Shown here piece by piece: positions 38,017 through 49,700 of a stretch of 64,000 nucleotides of DNA (its first letter is position 1; every line of letters starts with the position of its first letter). The notes below the pieces were generated by a model. It was not told the origin of the DNA. It worked only from the letters and a program-made list of their open reading frames with translations, and made no database searches. The position numbers were made by a program, and so were the translations under genes. Source of the stretch: Muricea muricata (Eukaryota; Cnidaria; Anthozoa; Malacalcyonacea; Plexauridae); assembly GCA_963855995.1 (NCBI GenBank), contig OY979725.1, forward strand, positions 682,001 through 746,000, read 5' to 3'.

Positions 38017-38109
38017 CTCGTTTGAGACAGCAGAATTTGTGTTTATGTTCACTGTATTTTCGAGTTCGATTGAATTCAATTCGTTTACTGAGGCCAAGTC
38101 TCGTGCCAT
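38017..38109 (-). CDS. CACNB: probable first coding exon of CACNB
   Basis: ATG at 38109 opens 31 codons (MARDLASVNELNSIELENT, then VNINTNSAVSNE) ending at AACGAG|GTAAAT in phase 0, the phase needed by the first recognised CACNB exon at 28125, which starts GAC TCT GAG. The joined junction would read [17 protein letters not shown], acidic and Ser-rich like the N-terminal region of other beta subunits. Beta-subunit N-termini are poorly conserved, so similarity cannot confirm it. CRE-like half sites lie upstream. A further exon in between, or a different start exon, is possible. Confidence 0.42.
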
Positions 38110-39980
38110 ATTATGTCAGCACGGCAGTTTCTACAATTCATAACCACATAGGAGACGTACGGATATTTTTAAATCAATAAAACGATGGGAATGCATAAAA
38201 TCGTCAATCTTTTTAAGACATCTTTCGACTCCTACATGAGAGCAGATGTATTTATGTTTAACACCGCCTAGACGTCACGATTCTTACGTCATACAGACCT
38301 GTTACTTTTCCGATTATGCCAACATAAGGCCGCCGCTGATTGGTCCGTTTGCCCGCACGCACATCGCTAGCCAATCACGCATTAGCTCTTACATTCTCAT
38401 CAAGATACGTGCAGCGTAGGAGGTTACTAAAATAGCACAATCTTAATAAATCAAGTAAAATTTTTACTCAAATCTGAAGCAAATATAGCTCGACTCAAAA
38501 TTATCCTTGATGCTCTTCTAAGTCATTCAAGGCGAGGGCATTTTTGTGAGAAATTAACGAAATAGTAGCGGACTTTAGCGCCTTCTTTTCTGGCAATTGA
38601 CTTGTAGGCCAAACTGATCAAAAATGCCGCCGTCTGGCAAATTATTCCAAATTTCTATTTTGGGCTAATATAGCATGCAACTGTTCTAATTTAGGTCGTT
38701 GGACTACAAGTTTTTTATATCAGTGGCTGTATTGTTATTTAGATTGGCGAAATCTTGATAATGGGCAGGGAACAAACACGTCTCGTAGTCAGAAAAACAA
38801 GGCCCTTTTTTTCGACGAGAAAATTATCAGACTAACTAATATTTGACTTTAGGACTTTGATTTTCATTCCGCTGCCGGTTATGAGTTTCCTTTGAATTTT
38901 CAGGCAAAAATCTTTGAATATTTTTTATGGTGGCTTTTATTATTCATGCGGCCGTTGAATCCGAGCAGTTGTCTGGGATCGTTGAACTCATTTTAGAGCT
39001 TCCCAGCGATACTTTATCATTGAAATAATGGAGTGCGTGTGTGCATTACAAAAGAGGATTTTGCAATGTTTACAGTGCTGATAAATGCGATGCAATATGG
39101 AAATTCCCTTCAGACACCGACAATAAAAGCGAAAGACGCATGCGTATTGTGATGCTGAGATTTCCAGCGCGATGCATTCCACTTGTAACCGACGTGAACG
39201 AGGCAACGAGCGGTTTATAGCGGGTGCTCTCGGTGTTTCTTTCACTGCTCGATTCCTCAACTGAACATTCTTAATCATTTCACTCCATCGCACAAATCCG
39301 AGAAAATCCCAGCAGAAGTCGGGAGCATACTCATGAGTTTAACTAACACCTTTTCCTGTTTATCTAGCCATCCAAATATTTCTCGAATTAACGTTGCGAA
39401 ACATGGGATCTTTCCCTATACCTGAAACCGTATAAGCCGAATGCGACGCTCTACATCGTCAAATTTTTCGAATTGGCCACAGTAGACAAACTAGTAAAGT
39501 AGGAAACGTTGTTTCATCAGTAGTCTTATATACTGTATCTGTCTGTCGTAGGTGGCCATGTATTCATGCACGCTCATCTTGGCAAGATAAACAAAAAAAA
39601 AGTCAAACTTCACTGAGATAAAAAGACAATTAAAGAATAAGGGAATGCTTTTGAACATGTTTGGAAATTCTTTGACCTACATGAGAAACAAAATTTGACC
39701 ACTACCCGCGCAATGCTTTCCATATTGGAAAAAGATGAATACACCTCTACTCGTTCCCTCAAATCATCTAATTTAATTGACCAGGTTTGTATGCATATAT
39801 ATATATTTCATATTTACATAATATAGTTCGATGACTCAATATCACGAATTTACTTGTATTTGTACAAATATTATACGGTAAAATTAACTAGATATGCCAT
39901 ATATGTGCTTCCATGGGAAGTCCCTGTCTAAACTAGTTCGCAGCGAAATCCAGCAGATCAACAAATTTTGCGTTCGGCGC
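38110..39980. other. intergenic stretch with the putative CACNB promoter
   Basis: CRE-like sites GACGTCAC at 38271-38278 and TACGTCAT at 38285-38292 lie 160-185 bp upstream of the candidate CACNB start. No coding exon is recognised in the rest. Confidence 0.4.
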
Positions 39981-41998
39981 TTATACCGCCCGTAAACAGG
40001 TATTGATCGCTTCCGTGGGCAACACAGGCAGTTCGCTAACGTGTTGTAACCCAAACTGGCGTACAAGTTGTGCCAACCGATTTTCCTCGGGAACATGTTC
40101 AGGTTTGAGTCCAGAAAACCTTCTACCGACATTTAACCAGGAGGATGAATCGAATGAATCTTGCTTCACGAATCGTGCGTTCGCCTTGGGATTTACGTTA
40201 CAAAGTTCTTGGAATAAATTGGGTCCACCGACGTCTATCGTGTCATCGTCCAACGATATTCCATTCTTTTTGGCGAGTTCCTCAAGTCTAAGAATATTTT
40301 CCTTCATGTTACAAAGTTGGACTGGTTCCGCCTCGTCCATCTCCATACAATTATCCTGCTGGTTAACAGTTGATGCAAAACCTTGATTGATGCTTTGGTT
40401 CGGGTTGGAAAAATGGGTTGAGTTCATGGCCGAAACAGCATTTTGAACCAGCAGAAAATTTTGAGCAGAAAATAGAGAGGAACGTCTTCTAGCCGTTTCA
40501 AACATCATCGCTGGTTGATCTTTTCTATATAAAATAAAGTTTTATTGAGATATTTAGTCAAGTCACTGTCAAATGTATGCATTTAAGAGTATATTGTAGC
40601 CACCAGATTGATTACATGTACTCCTGGTTTTCAAGACAGATTGCCGCAATCTTTATATAGGTTTGAAACAAATTTTTCACAAGTTTGATGCTTTATGCTG
40701 GATTCAAGCCTTTTAACAAAGTTTGATGCTAAAACTTGCTCCAGTTTGCTTGGTGCTGTAAAATGTACGTACAAGTACGTACGAGTCATCAAGAAGTCTC
40801 TTACAAAATCCTATCAAGCACAGAGAATAGCATGCTCGCACAGCTTATTTCAAGGCTTTTGAATGGCCTCAGACGGTTACAAGATGATCATCAAGATGCA
40901 GACTAGAAAAGTAACTGAAAAAAATGAACAATCCTGTCGACCTACTCTGAAAAGAAGCGATTTTTTTCAACTTTGATAACTAAGGTTGATCACTGTCTAA
41001 TGCTTGTACTCTACGATACAGCAGTTCGTTTCTTTTCCTCCAGGAGACCAGGACATGCACTTCAGTGCACATGACCTTGTACAGAAAATGAAATTGTTCA
41101 GACGCCATGCATGGATACATTTTAACCACAAGTCGTTCACGTGAGAGGACAAAATGACAGTTTTGTGTAAATTTGATGCGAACAATAATCACGAGCTATT
41201 TAAAATGCATTCTTGACAAGTTTTCGGAAACCGCAAACACACAAGGATTGTTTACGCAGAATGGTACATTCGACATCTAATCGTTAAGTTCTTTATTTTG
41301 GACTGACTATTTGGTGAAGAATAGTCTAATTAAATGAGTCCCTACCTCAGTATCAATCTTCAAATTTCTACTTCCAGAGCTAGCTAATATGGCATAAAAT
41401 AATCGGTCTAGGCTATTTCATTCGCTTTTAAATAGGTTTAACACAACAGAACAGCAAATTCAGGTAAAAAGAAGCTAATTTGCGAAGCAAATACACTCGC
41501 TGTTTATTGCACTGAGATATACGGACCTTGTGTATAAGCAATCGTGTAGGAAACAACATTGAAACAGGTGTAATCACTGTTTACTTGCAGTTTCAAAAGC
41601 ACGACAGGTGCGTCTGGGCTAGTACCCTTAGTTGGAAGGGTAGTTGGTTGCAATTTTGAGGAAATAGTTTCTGGTACGTTTGAATCGTGCACATATGCAA
41701 CGTAATGGTCAATATATCATATTATAAAGGTAATAATGTGCTTACTCTTTGCGACTTAAAAAAAAAAAAACAAATACAGACAAACTGAAGCAATGGAGCC
41801 TACCCACGCTTTCCCAGTGCAAATAGAACATACCTTATAATAAAGTTGAGGCCAATTGCATATAAACTTCGTCAAGGAAACTTTGCGTTGGCTGTTATAC
41901 GTTAAATTGAAGTTCGATTGTGTTCGTTCTGTCGTGTTCGTTCTGTCGTGTTCGATGTTGCAAGACGATTGATGAACTTTTGTCTGCTGCGACGCCAT
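39981..41998 (-). CDS. probable multi-exon gene of unknown function
   Basis: The last exon is 40524-39981 (acceptor TTTTATATAG), with 175 residues from an internal Met at 40508, ending TEAINTCLRAV. It is polar, with RRRSSLFSAQ and FVKQDSFDSSSW, possible basophilic phosphosites, and an acidic stretch around MEMDEAEP. The likely first exon is 41998-41834, an ATG followed by 55 codons (MASQQTKVHQSS...WPQLYYK) ending at AAG|GTATGT, with a CRE 30 bp upstream. Between them, a frame at about 41212-40987 (following TTAAATAG) and one at about 41660-41587 (ending CTGCAA|GTAAAC) could be further exons, but I cannot join them all in phase. I recognise no domain. The two end exons may even belong to separate genes. 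Confidence 0.35.
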
Positions 41999-42027
41999 TT
42001 AAAAAAACCCCGGCCATTGACGTACAA

Positions 42028-42035
42028 TGACGTCA
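42028..42035. promoter_or_regulatory. CRE palindrome TGACGTCA next to the unknown gene's ATG
   Basis: The octamer lies 30 bp upstream of the ATG at 41998, with a second half site TGACGTA at 42018-42024. The position supports a promoter here. Confidence 0.4.
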
Positions 42036-44303
42036 GAAGGGGTGAGGCTTAAAGTACTTAGGTCACGGTTTAAAATTGTCTGACAACGACTTGCTTTGCC
42101 TGTGAATTCATCAACGAAATGCTCATCTTCATAACGCCTGACAGCAGTAGAACTGAACGTTTGGAAAAGTTTTAGCTCTCTGACAAGGCTTAAAACTTGC
42201 AGAATTACTCGCCGATTCTGCAACGTAGGCATTGTTGGAAATTTCAAATTTTCCGAAGGGAAAGTGTTACAACTGCCGCGTGCAGTACTTCAAATGAGTA
42301 CTTCGATATTGAACGTTTAATGAGTTACACAACCAAAAAAGTCTTTGATTTTGCTAATTATGCACGGCTTCGCATATATTGTCTGTGCATTGATGGGAAA
42401 TTGCCTATCTTGAGTAATTACACTAGACGCTTCCAGAATCTAGGTTCGCCTGAGTAGCGTGGATACGAGAAACAAACAGGAAAGGCTTGGTCTAATACAT
42501 TGTGAGAAATGTAATATCGGGAACACCGTAATTAATAGAAATAACCACCAAAAACATAAACGATCTTTTTATGTGCACTTCTAAATTCAGGTATGATAAT
42601 CATAGAGCTTTTCAAAGTGGTTCTTTGAATATAGATATGCAGGGCGACAATTATATATATATATAAATATAATTGTTATGGTTTTGGGTAAAAACATCAC
42701 GGTAATTTATAATTCAAACATATATGGAAGACATCTCTCTTCATAAACTCCCAAGTCATTGTGTGGGCAGAGCTATGTCTATTTTTGTCCTGTAGTATAT
42801 AAGATACGAGAGACACAATATATAATCAGTTGATTTTGGCAGTTGGAACGAGGGCATGTATTCTTTCATTTTCCTCAAATTTATGTTTGCAAGATATTAA
42901 ACTAAACAGCTACACATTAACTGTACGAGATAACTCATTGAGGGCATTTTCTGCCTACAGGTCGATTCCCATTAGAAGAATTCATTTCCTCGATTAAATT
43001 TTATGTAGAAAATCCCCAGGCCCAGTCAGTTTTCTCGAAGCTTTGTTGGAAAGCTGGTCAGACGTAGAGCAAACTTTCCAAAAGAGTTTTCATAAAGTAT
43101 GAACTATATTTCTTCAGAAATTGTGCCTGGGTCAATTACAGCTTTATTCAGACGTTTTACTTTTAAAAAATTCGTGCACCAGTCCACAAATGCAAATAGC
43201 AGGTAAAATACACAATTGGATTAGGACAATTAAGCCAGATTTGGACAACTGATCATGACCTTCAACTTTAGGTGAACTTAATCTGACTTGTAACATGATC
43301 AAGCAGACGATGTGAACATGTCATTGCAAATTCAAAGAACTTTGAGCCTCTGCACCACATTCTAAAATCATGCACATTGGCATAGATTTTACAAAGTGAT
43401 TTTACTTTGGGTGACTAAGCCAACTTTATGCAACAATTTCCGTACGTTGCTATGGAAATGGTACAAGAATATAAGTATCGCTATGGGTGGTCATTTCCCA
43501 TTCAGATTTACTTGTGGTTTATTCTCGCAAATCATACCGCCGCGACATAAATCATTCAGACCATGCCGTATCAGATTAGGTCATCCTCGCCTAAATATCA
43601 GACCCACTGATGATACCATCGGAAGAGAACAAGTAAATCATCTTATTTAGTTTAGGCTGGAATTCAATCAATGCGGCTCATCAGTCATCACACAATTGTT
43701 GTGTTTACCAGTTGGTGGCAATTTTTTTGGGGTGGAATACTGGTATTGTTATGGACACAAAAGCAATAATGTATATATAGTCACGAAACAAAATCACTGA
43801 GCATTCTCTGTTTCATACATTGTCGACATTTCTTAGACCAAAAGTATAGTCTGCGGTAAATATTTACGATTCATGCATGCACACTTGCAAATACTAGTTC
43901 TTTCCTGTTAAATTTCAATAACGCGATAGTCAGAAAGACGAAACGTTAAATTTCATGATCCAAAAAAGCCTAGACACTTCAAATTCCTGGTTTATCTTTG
44001 ATCAATACAGATGATTTTCCAGCAAAGCTTTCATTTTATTTTTAAATACAACTCAAAGCTAGCTGACGTAATTTAGTTGTTTGTAATTTGCCTTTCTAGC
44101 TTGAAAAACCTCGATAGCATTGGTCGGTCAAAGACAAGAATCTTTTTACATTTGTGTAAGCTACTTATGTTGGTTAATGTCAAAGTTGGGCAGAGACGTG
44201 GATGCTGCCATGTCGTGCAGAGGTCGAATTCTTTTGCAAGGATTTCTCGCGAATCTCAAAGAGGCTCAGCATGCAGTTAGCAAAGTCGTTGTGATGTACA
44301 CTA

Positions 44304-44454
44304 TAAAGCTTGTTTTCCGCTTCAACCGTACCGTAGCGAAACGTAGCCATATCATTGTGTCCATATCATTAGTAGTGCCTGAGTGTTCACGAAATAATGA
44401 AATACGTTACGTGTCGCTACGCCTACGGTACGATTGAAGTGGAAAACGGCCTTA
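44304..44454. repeat. ~150-bp MITE-like element (ends GGCCGTTTTCCACTTC)
   Basis: tgttttccgcttcaaccgta and ccgtagcgaaacgtagc at the left are mirrored at the right by tacgttacgtgtcgctacg and cggtacgattgaagtggaa. Arms of about 50 bases pair with a few mismatches around a ~50-base centre. Confidence 0.75.
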
Positions 44455-45961
44455 AGCCTGCACACCATGCAGTATTGAAAAATATTTGCTGCCCAAATTG
44501 TTCATAGTTAAACGGCAATACTGAACAACATTGTTGAGCCTAATTGGGTGTCACAATGTCGAACAGTATTTTCGACAACATTGAGCGGGCAACAAACATA
44601 GTTCAATCGTATTTTTACCAACATTTCAACGAGTTCTTCATATTTGCCGTGTACTACAAGGCCAGGCAAACGTAAAGCAATGTCTTCCTGAAGAAGAGGG
44701 AAAGTTTAAAGGTGACTTATAGAGCAGCTTGTTCGCGAGCTTGGAAATATTTTTAAACAGTTCTTGTCTGGATCAACGGTAGTTTAAACTTGTGGTATTT
44801 GAAGTTTTCAAATAAACGGACGTGTAGGAATATACAAACTATTAAAAACAGGGGGTCGATCAAACTTTAGCCCAGCGCTGACCCCAGTTTTGAACAACTG
44901 CCCTCATGGCAAGGTCTCTGATCCTACCAGTCGAGGTGAATTACTATAATATTAACGTAAATTTGTCTCGTCCAGGGCACCACAGGGTCACGTGGCATCC
45001 CCAGCACACAAGATCACATACACAGGCAGGGAAGATACCCCAGGTTTTCTATCATACATTTTCCTCATTGAACGACATAAAACGCCAATGATCGAAGGAA
45101 ACCTTATTACAGTACATCAATGTGATTCTGCATGTAATCTCTATCTATTGAATCTATGTTAGAATTAAATACCGAGGAACGATTTCTGAGGATGAATCCC
45201 GACTTTCGAGGTAGCTATTTTTCTTAGGAGGTTTTCTAACAGAGCTTTCTAACTAATTGCCTCTTCAGTTAGACAGAGTCAATTTAAGTCGAGATTTTTC
45301 CACAAATTCGATCTGATTATTTGTTTAAGGTATTTGTCCGAGATAAATTTATCTGAGGTATGCACCTCGCCAACATCAAAGAAAACCGACTCGTAAACAA
45401 CGCACGGAAAATCACCTTCGGATAGTTCAGTGCACATGTACAGATCAGTAGCTTTCAGTACATCGCGTGACAGTCGGAACAACACGCTGAAATGCGATGT
45501 TGCGTCGGGTTCCAGCCAATTAACGCCATGCAATTAGGACACGAGAAAGTGGGTCATATTTATGACACGTTGCCGGGCAATTGAAGTGCATAATTGTGTG
45601 TTAGTACACTTAATCCTAGGTGATATGACGCGGTGACGTAAATAAGCCCGAATTACAACTTGGATATTTCCACGCTACAGGACTCGATTTTGCTGCAAGA
45701 TTGTAAATCACGAAACCCTGGCATATGGGAAAGAGTTATTGGGCGACAATTCCTGAAAAACATTTCACGACGAACGCAGTGAAATGGTGACGTTTCTTTA
45801 CTAAATCACACGCACACACACGAGGATAAGAATCCTATAATCGCGTCCTGTCGATAAGCCTGAAGACCACACTACTTATTTCCAGTTTCTCTTTGCAAAG
45901 GTGAAAGGCTAAGCTGGTCGTTTACGTTTCGCTGCAACACAAAGCCGCATGATAAACTTAC

Positions 45962-46150
45962 CCAGCCTAATTTGGCTGAAGAATTGTTTGCTTGGAGAAT
46001 CCATCCGCTGTCTAAGTGGTTATTTACGTGCATACTCAAGATTTGTTTTGCGTCCAAGTGCCAGTCAGGGACAGCACCGTCGAGCACTTGGCAAACATGA
46101 AAACACTTGTGTTGAGGCACATTTAAGGCGCGGTAATACACATTATGAAC
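45962..46150 (-). CDS. possible coding exon, unknown protein
   Basis: A 63-codon open stretch lies between an acceptor (TTTACCAATTAG) and a strong donor (CTGG|GTAAGTTT), both in phase 0. It reads like protein (VPQHKCFHVCQVLDGAVPDW) but matches nothing I know. A further minus-strand frame at 45530-45279 (SEGDFPCVVYESVFFDVG) could be downstream, but its phase does not fit without another exon. Chance is a real alternative. Confidence 0.2.
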
Positions 46151-46766
46151 CTAATTGGTAAAGCCTGGTGATAGTAAGTCCAGTATATACGACAATCTCC
46201 AAAAAAATCGCGCCCTCGTGCTCGAACTAGTCTTTCCTTTTGTGGCCTGTTTGCCTACATATTTTGCTATTTTTGCTGCTTGCTTCTTTGTTTGAAAATT
46301 TTGCACAAACTGTGTCTATTTGTGGAGGGTTTTTTTCATGGCTTCGCGTATAGGAAATTCCTTATTCGGGGGTCCTGTGTGTTATTACCAGCCTCACGGG
46401 TAAATGAGCTAAAATTTTATAACGGTATATTTGGTTGCAAGTGGTTTACTTACAATTTCGGTCAATTTTCCCCAGCACAATTGTATACTAAACACCCAGT
46501 ACATGCATTGTATCTTGTTTATATTTATTCAAAAAAAAAGAACGTATTGTGCTACAGCCCTTCAATGATATTTACTAGATTATCTACACGTATATACTAT
46601 TATCTCTCCTGTAGAAATTTAGGCATAAGAATAATTCCGAAAAAATTGTCATTCCATCAGCTTTCAAACATCTGATCACAGACATCTTTGCCTTATACAC
46701 ATTCATGACTACATTGTCACGTGTTATTTCATGCAATTCACGTGCATATATCAGCCACTCACGTGC

Positions 46767-49700
46767 TTATTTCATCGTTGGCATAACGGTGGCAGTCTTT
46801 TGAACGGAACTGATATCTTCCTTCCATAGGCTAGTAATTGTTTTCGCTTGTGTGTAAAAAGCTATGCCCTTAAAGAGGAACAGTAAAGGTCAGAGGAGCT
46901 AAGAACATATATACGCTAGAGAGGGGGGGGGGGGCGGTTAGGTGTTACCCCCACAGAACATCGACAGTGGTACTAAAATGTCGATGAAAACCTGTCACTG
47001 GCGAGGAACAAAATTTTCTTCTCTCAAAAAAGAAACTATTTTCAAGCGAAGTTACCTCTTTTCCGTAGAAATGAGAAGATCCCAGGAAGGATCCACGTGA
47101 ACCAGTGAAAGAAAACATGGGTAAGGCAACTGGAATGGGAACATTGACTCCGACCTAAAAGATACAGGAAATTACTGGGACATAAAATAATCAATAGCAG
47201 TAATGTCATGCATGCTTGGGATGTAAGCGAGAGGTAAACAGTGCATGTCAAAGTCAAACGTTTAGACAAAACTGGCACTAAAACTAAACATCAAACACTA
47301 TCAGACGCCAATGTTTACACTCACTTGACCAACGTTCACATCATTTTGAAATCTCCTTGCCACCGCACCAGACGAGGTGAAGATGGCTGTTCCATTACCG
47401 TATTCATTATTGTTGATTATTTCCACGGCCTAAAATGGCAGAAGATTTGATTGGATATACGAGTCAACCATTTAGGTTTCATAATAACAATGTGATTGTT
47501 GAGCCTCATATTCATGAGAAATGTGTTGCTACCTCTTCAAGATTGTCAGCTGTCATCGCCAGCAAGACAGGCCCGAAAATCTCTTCCTTGTAACATCTCA
47601 TGTTTGGCTAACAAATACAAACGCTAAAATTTGTTCACTGTTACCACGGTACAAGTTTAAACAGATATCATACATGCAAAACATCAGGTAGTCCTCTCAA
47701 AACTACACAAAAGGCATAGGTTTTTTTACCACCGGAAACTATACAACAGAATTCGTAAATTGTCTCAGACAGCTATACAGCACGTGAAAATTTCTCAGCT
47801 TGTAACAAATCGTCCACAAGTTGTATCCGAACTGCTTGTTCCAATTTGTCATCAAGTTCGCAACAACTAACGTAAAATGGGTTGGTAACTTCTTTTACAG
47901 AAGTTCATCATTTTGCTTCTTTCGTGAGAAATTTGTCTTTGAATAATATGCATATATCATACTTATGACATCACAGTGCATAATGAGTTTTTAGTGCTGT
48001 AGGAATTTCTCTTACAGTACCCATGATAAATTTCCAAAAGTGTCACTAAAATACAGCAAATCGAAATTTGTAATTTTGGAATTTCGTTCGACAAACTTAA
48101 ATTGTTCGAAAAATCTATGTTGTTTTAAATTACATTATGCACTGTGATGTCATAAGTATGATATTTGCATATTATTCAAAGCTAAATTTCTCACGGAAGA
48201 AGCCAGACAATGAACTTCTGTAAAAGAAATTACCAACCCATTTTACGCTATCTCTACACTGAGGTCAAAAACCATCGGGGTGAAATTTCGTTGCATAAAC
48301 ACTTTAACAACGTGCCACAAGCTAGGAATATCACTCTTGTTACACGGTTGCGCTAACAACTCTCATACAGACATGTCGTAACAAGATTATCGCAAACAAC
48401 TGTGACAGTATTGTCAGTACAACCTTGTAAAAAGTCCTACCAAGCTTGTTGCAAGTATTTGACAGCTTGTTCCACTCTTGTCCCCACAGTTTGGAAAAAG
48501 CAGTACGATTTACGAAGGCAAGTAGTCAACAGCTTGTAGAGAGATTTGTTTGAAGATTAAAAACAACTTTTAAGGCGTTTTTACGTGTGTTGTAAAAGAA
48601 CCAATATCTTTGCAGTACATGATGCAAAACACATGATCCTCTTCAAACACTTCATCTACCTTGACGCCAGAAATGACAGTGGGACCAACAAAGTTACCAT
48701 TTTCATAACCCTCCACTTTAACATCTCGTCCATCTAAATCGATCTGAAAATACAGAATGGATGTTGAAGAATTTTTTTTTTTGACAACTGGTTATCGAGT
48801 GATTTATTACCGTCGCTCCTTCGTTCGCGCCAGACTGCACCAATTCACAAACACGATTTTTAGCCTGGGGAGAGATCAATGGTCCTAAGTCAGCACCTGG
48901 TTGATTACCTATAGAACAGGAAAATAATAATAGCTATTCATCATAATCACAGATAGTGAAGATATCGACTTAGTGAGTACATGATAACGATCGTACTTGC
49001 AATCAGGGTGCGATGTACCACAGTTGACTGGTAAAAACGTTTGAAAACACTGATGGTTAATGGTGGATATACACTTGATAGCGACTTTTTCAACTGCCGC
49101 GGAAAGGCATAAAACGCGGTGATATCAGGAGTATTGGACTCGCGATAAATATGGACTTTGACTTGAAAATCTAAACCTACCAGCATTCACTTTCAGTTTC
49201 TTCGCACGTTCCACAAATTCTGGGATCCAGTCTTTCGATTCACCCACAAATATCGCAGTGGACAGAGCCATACAACGCTGACCAGCAGCACCGAAGGCCG
49301 CACCAACAAGCTAGATAATTATAAGTTAGGATTCAGTTGAAATCATGGCTGTCAAAGTCTGGAAAATTTTTGAAAATTACCTGATTCAATGCGTGGTCTT
49401 TATTTGCATCAGGCATTATGACACCGTGGTTTTTAGCCCCCTGAAATATATTGAACATTTTAAACGGTCAATTTCTGTTTTCCCACAGAAAGTTAAACAC
49501 AGTTACTGACTGAATGCTTACACACAAAGCTATAAAATTGACTCACCATATTTGATTGAACTCTTTTCCCATTTTTCGAGCCACGCTCATAAATATACTT
49601 TCCCTATAGCGAATGTAAACCAATTTTACAATGTTTGTAAATGCTTGCATTAAGTATGAATTTAAAACTAGAAGAGGAGCTTGCTTCTCAATGACTGAAT

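Larger units (their letters stand above)
42036..46766. other. gene-poor intergenic stretch
   Basis: Contains a TA-rich microsatellite near 42650, a MITE at 44304-44454, ACAACATTGTTG-type repeats at 44480-44610, and weak coding-like frames at 42001-42232 (minus, 77 codons from an ATG at 42232), 45279-45533 (minus) and 45962-46150 (minus). None is assignable to a family. The ALDH6A1 3' UTR lies at the right end. Confidence 0.45.

Noticed and set aside
42001..42232. 77-codon minus-strand frame with faint LYR-motif likeness (LQVLSLVRELKLF)
   Set aside because: It lacks the LYR tripeptide, overlaps the CRE at 42028-42035 and the promoter of the unknown gene, and has no second supporting exon.
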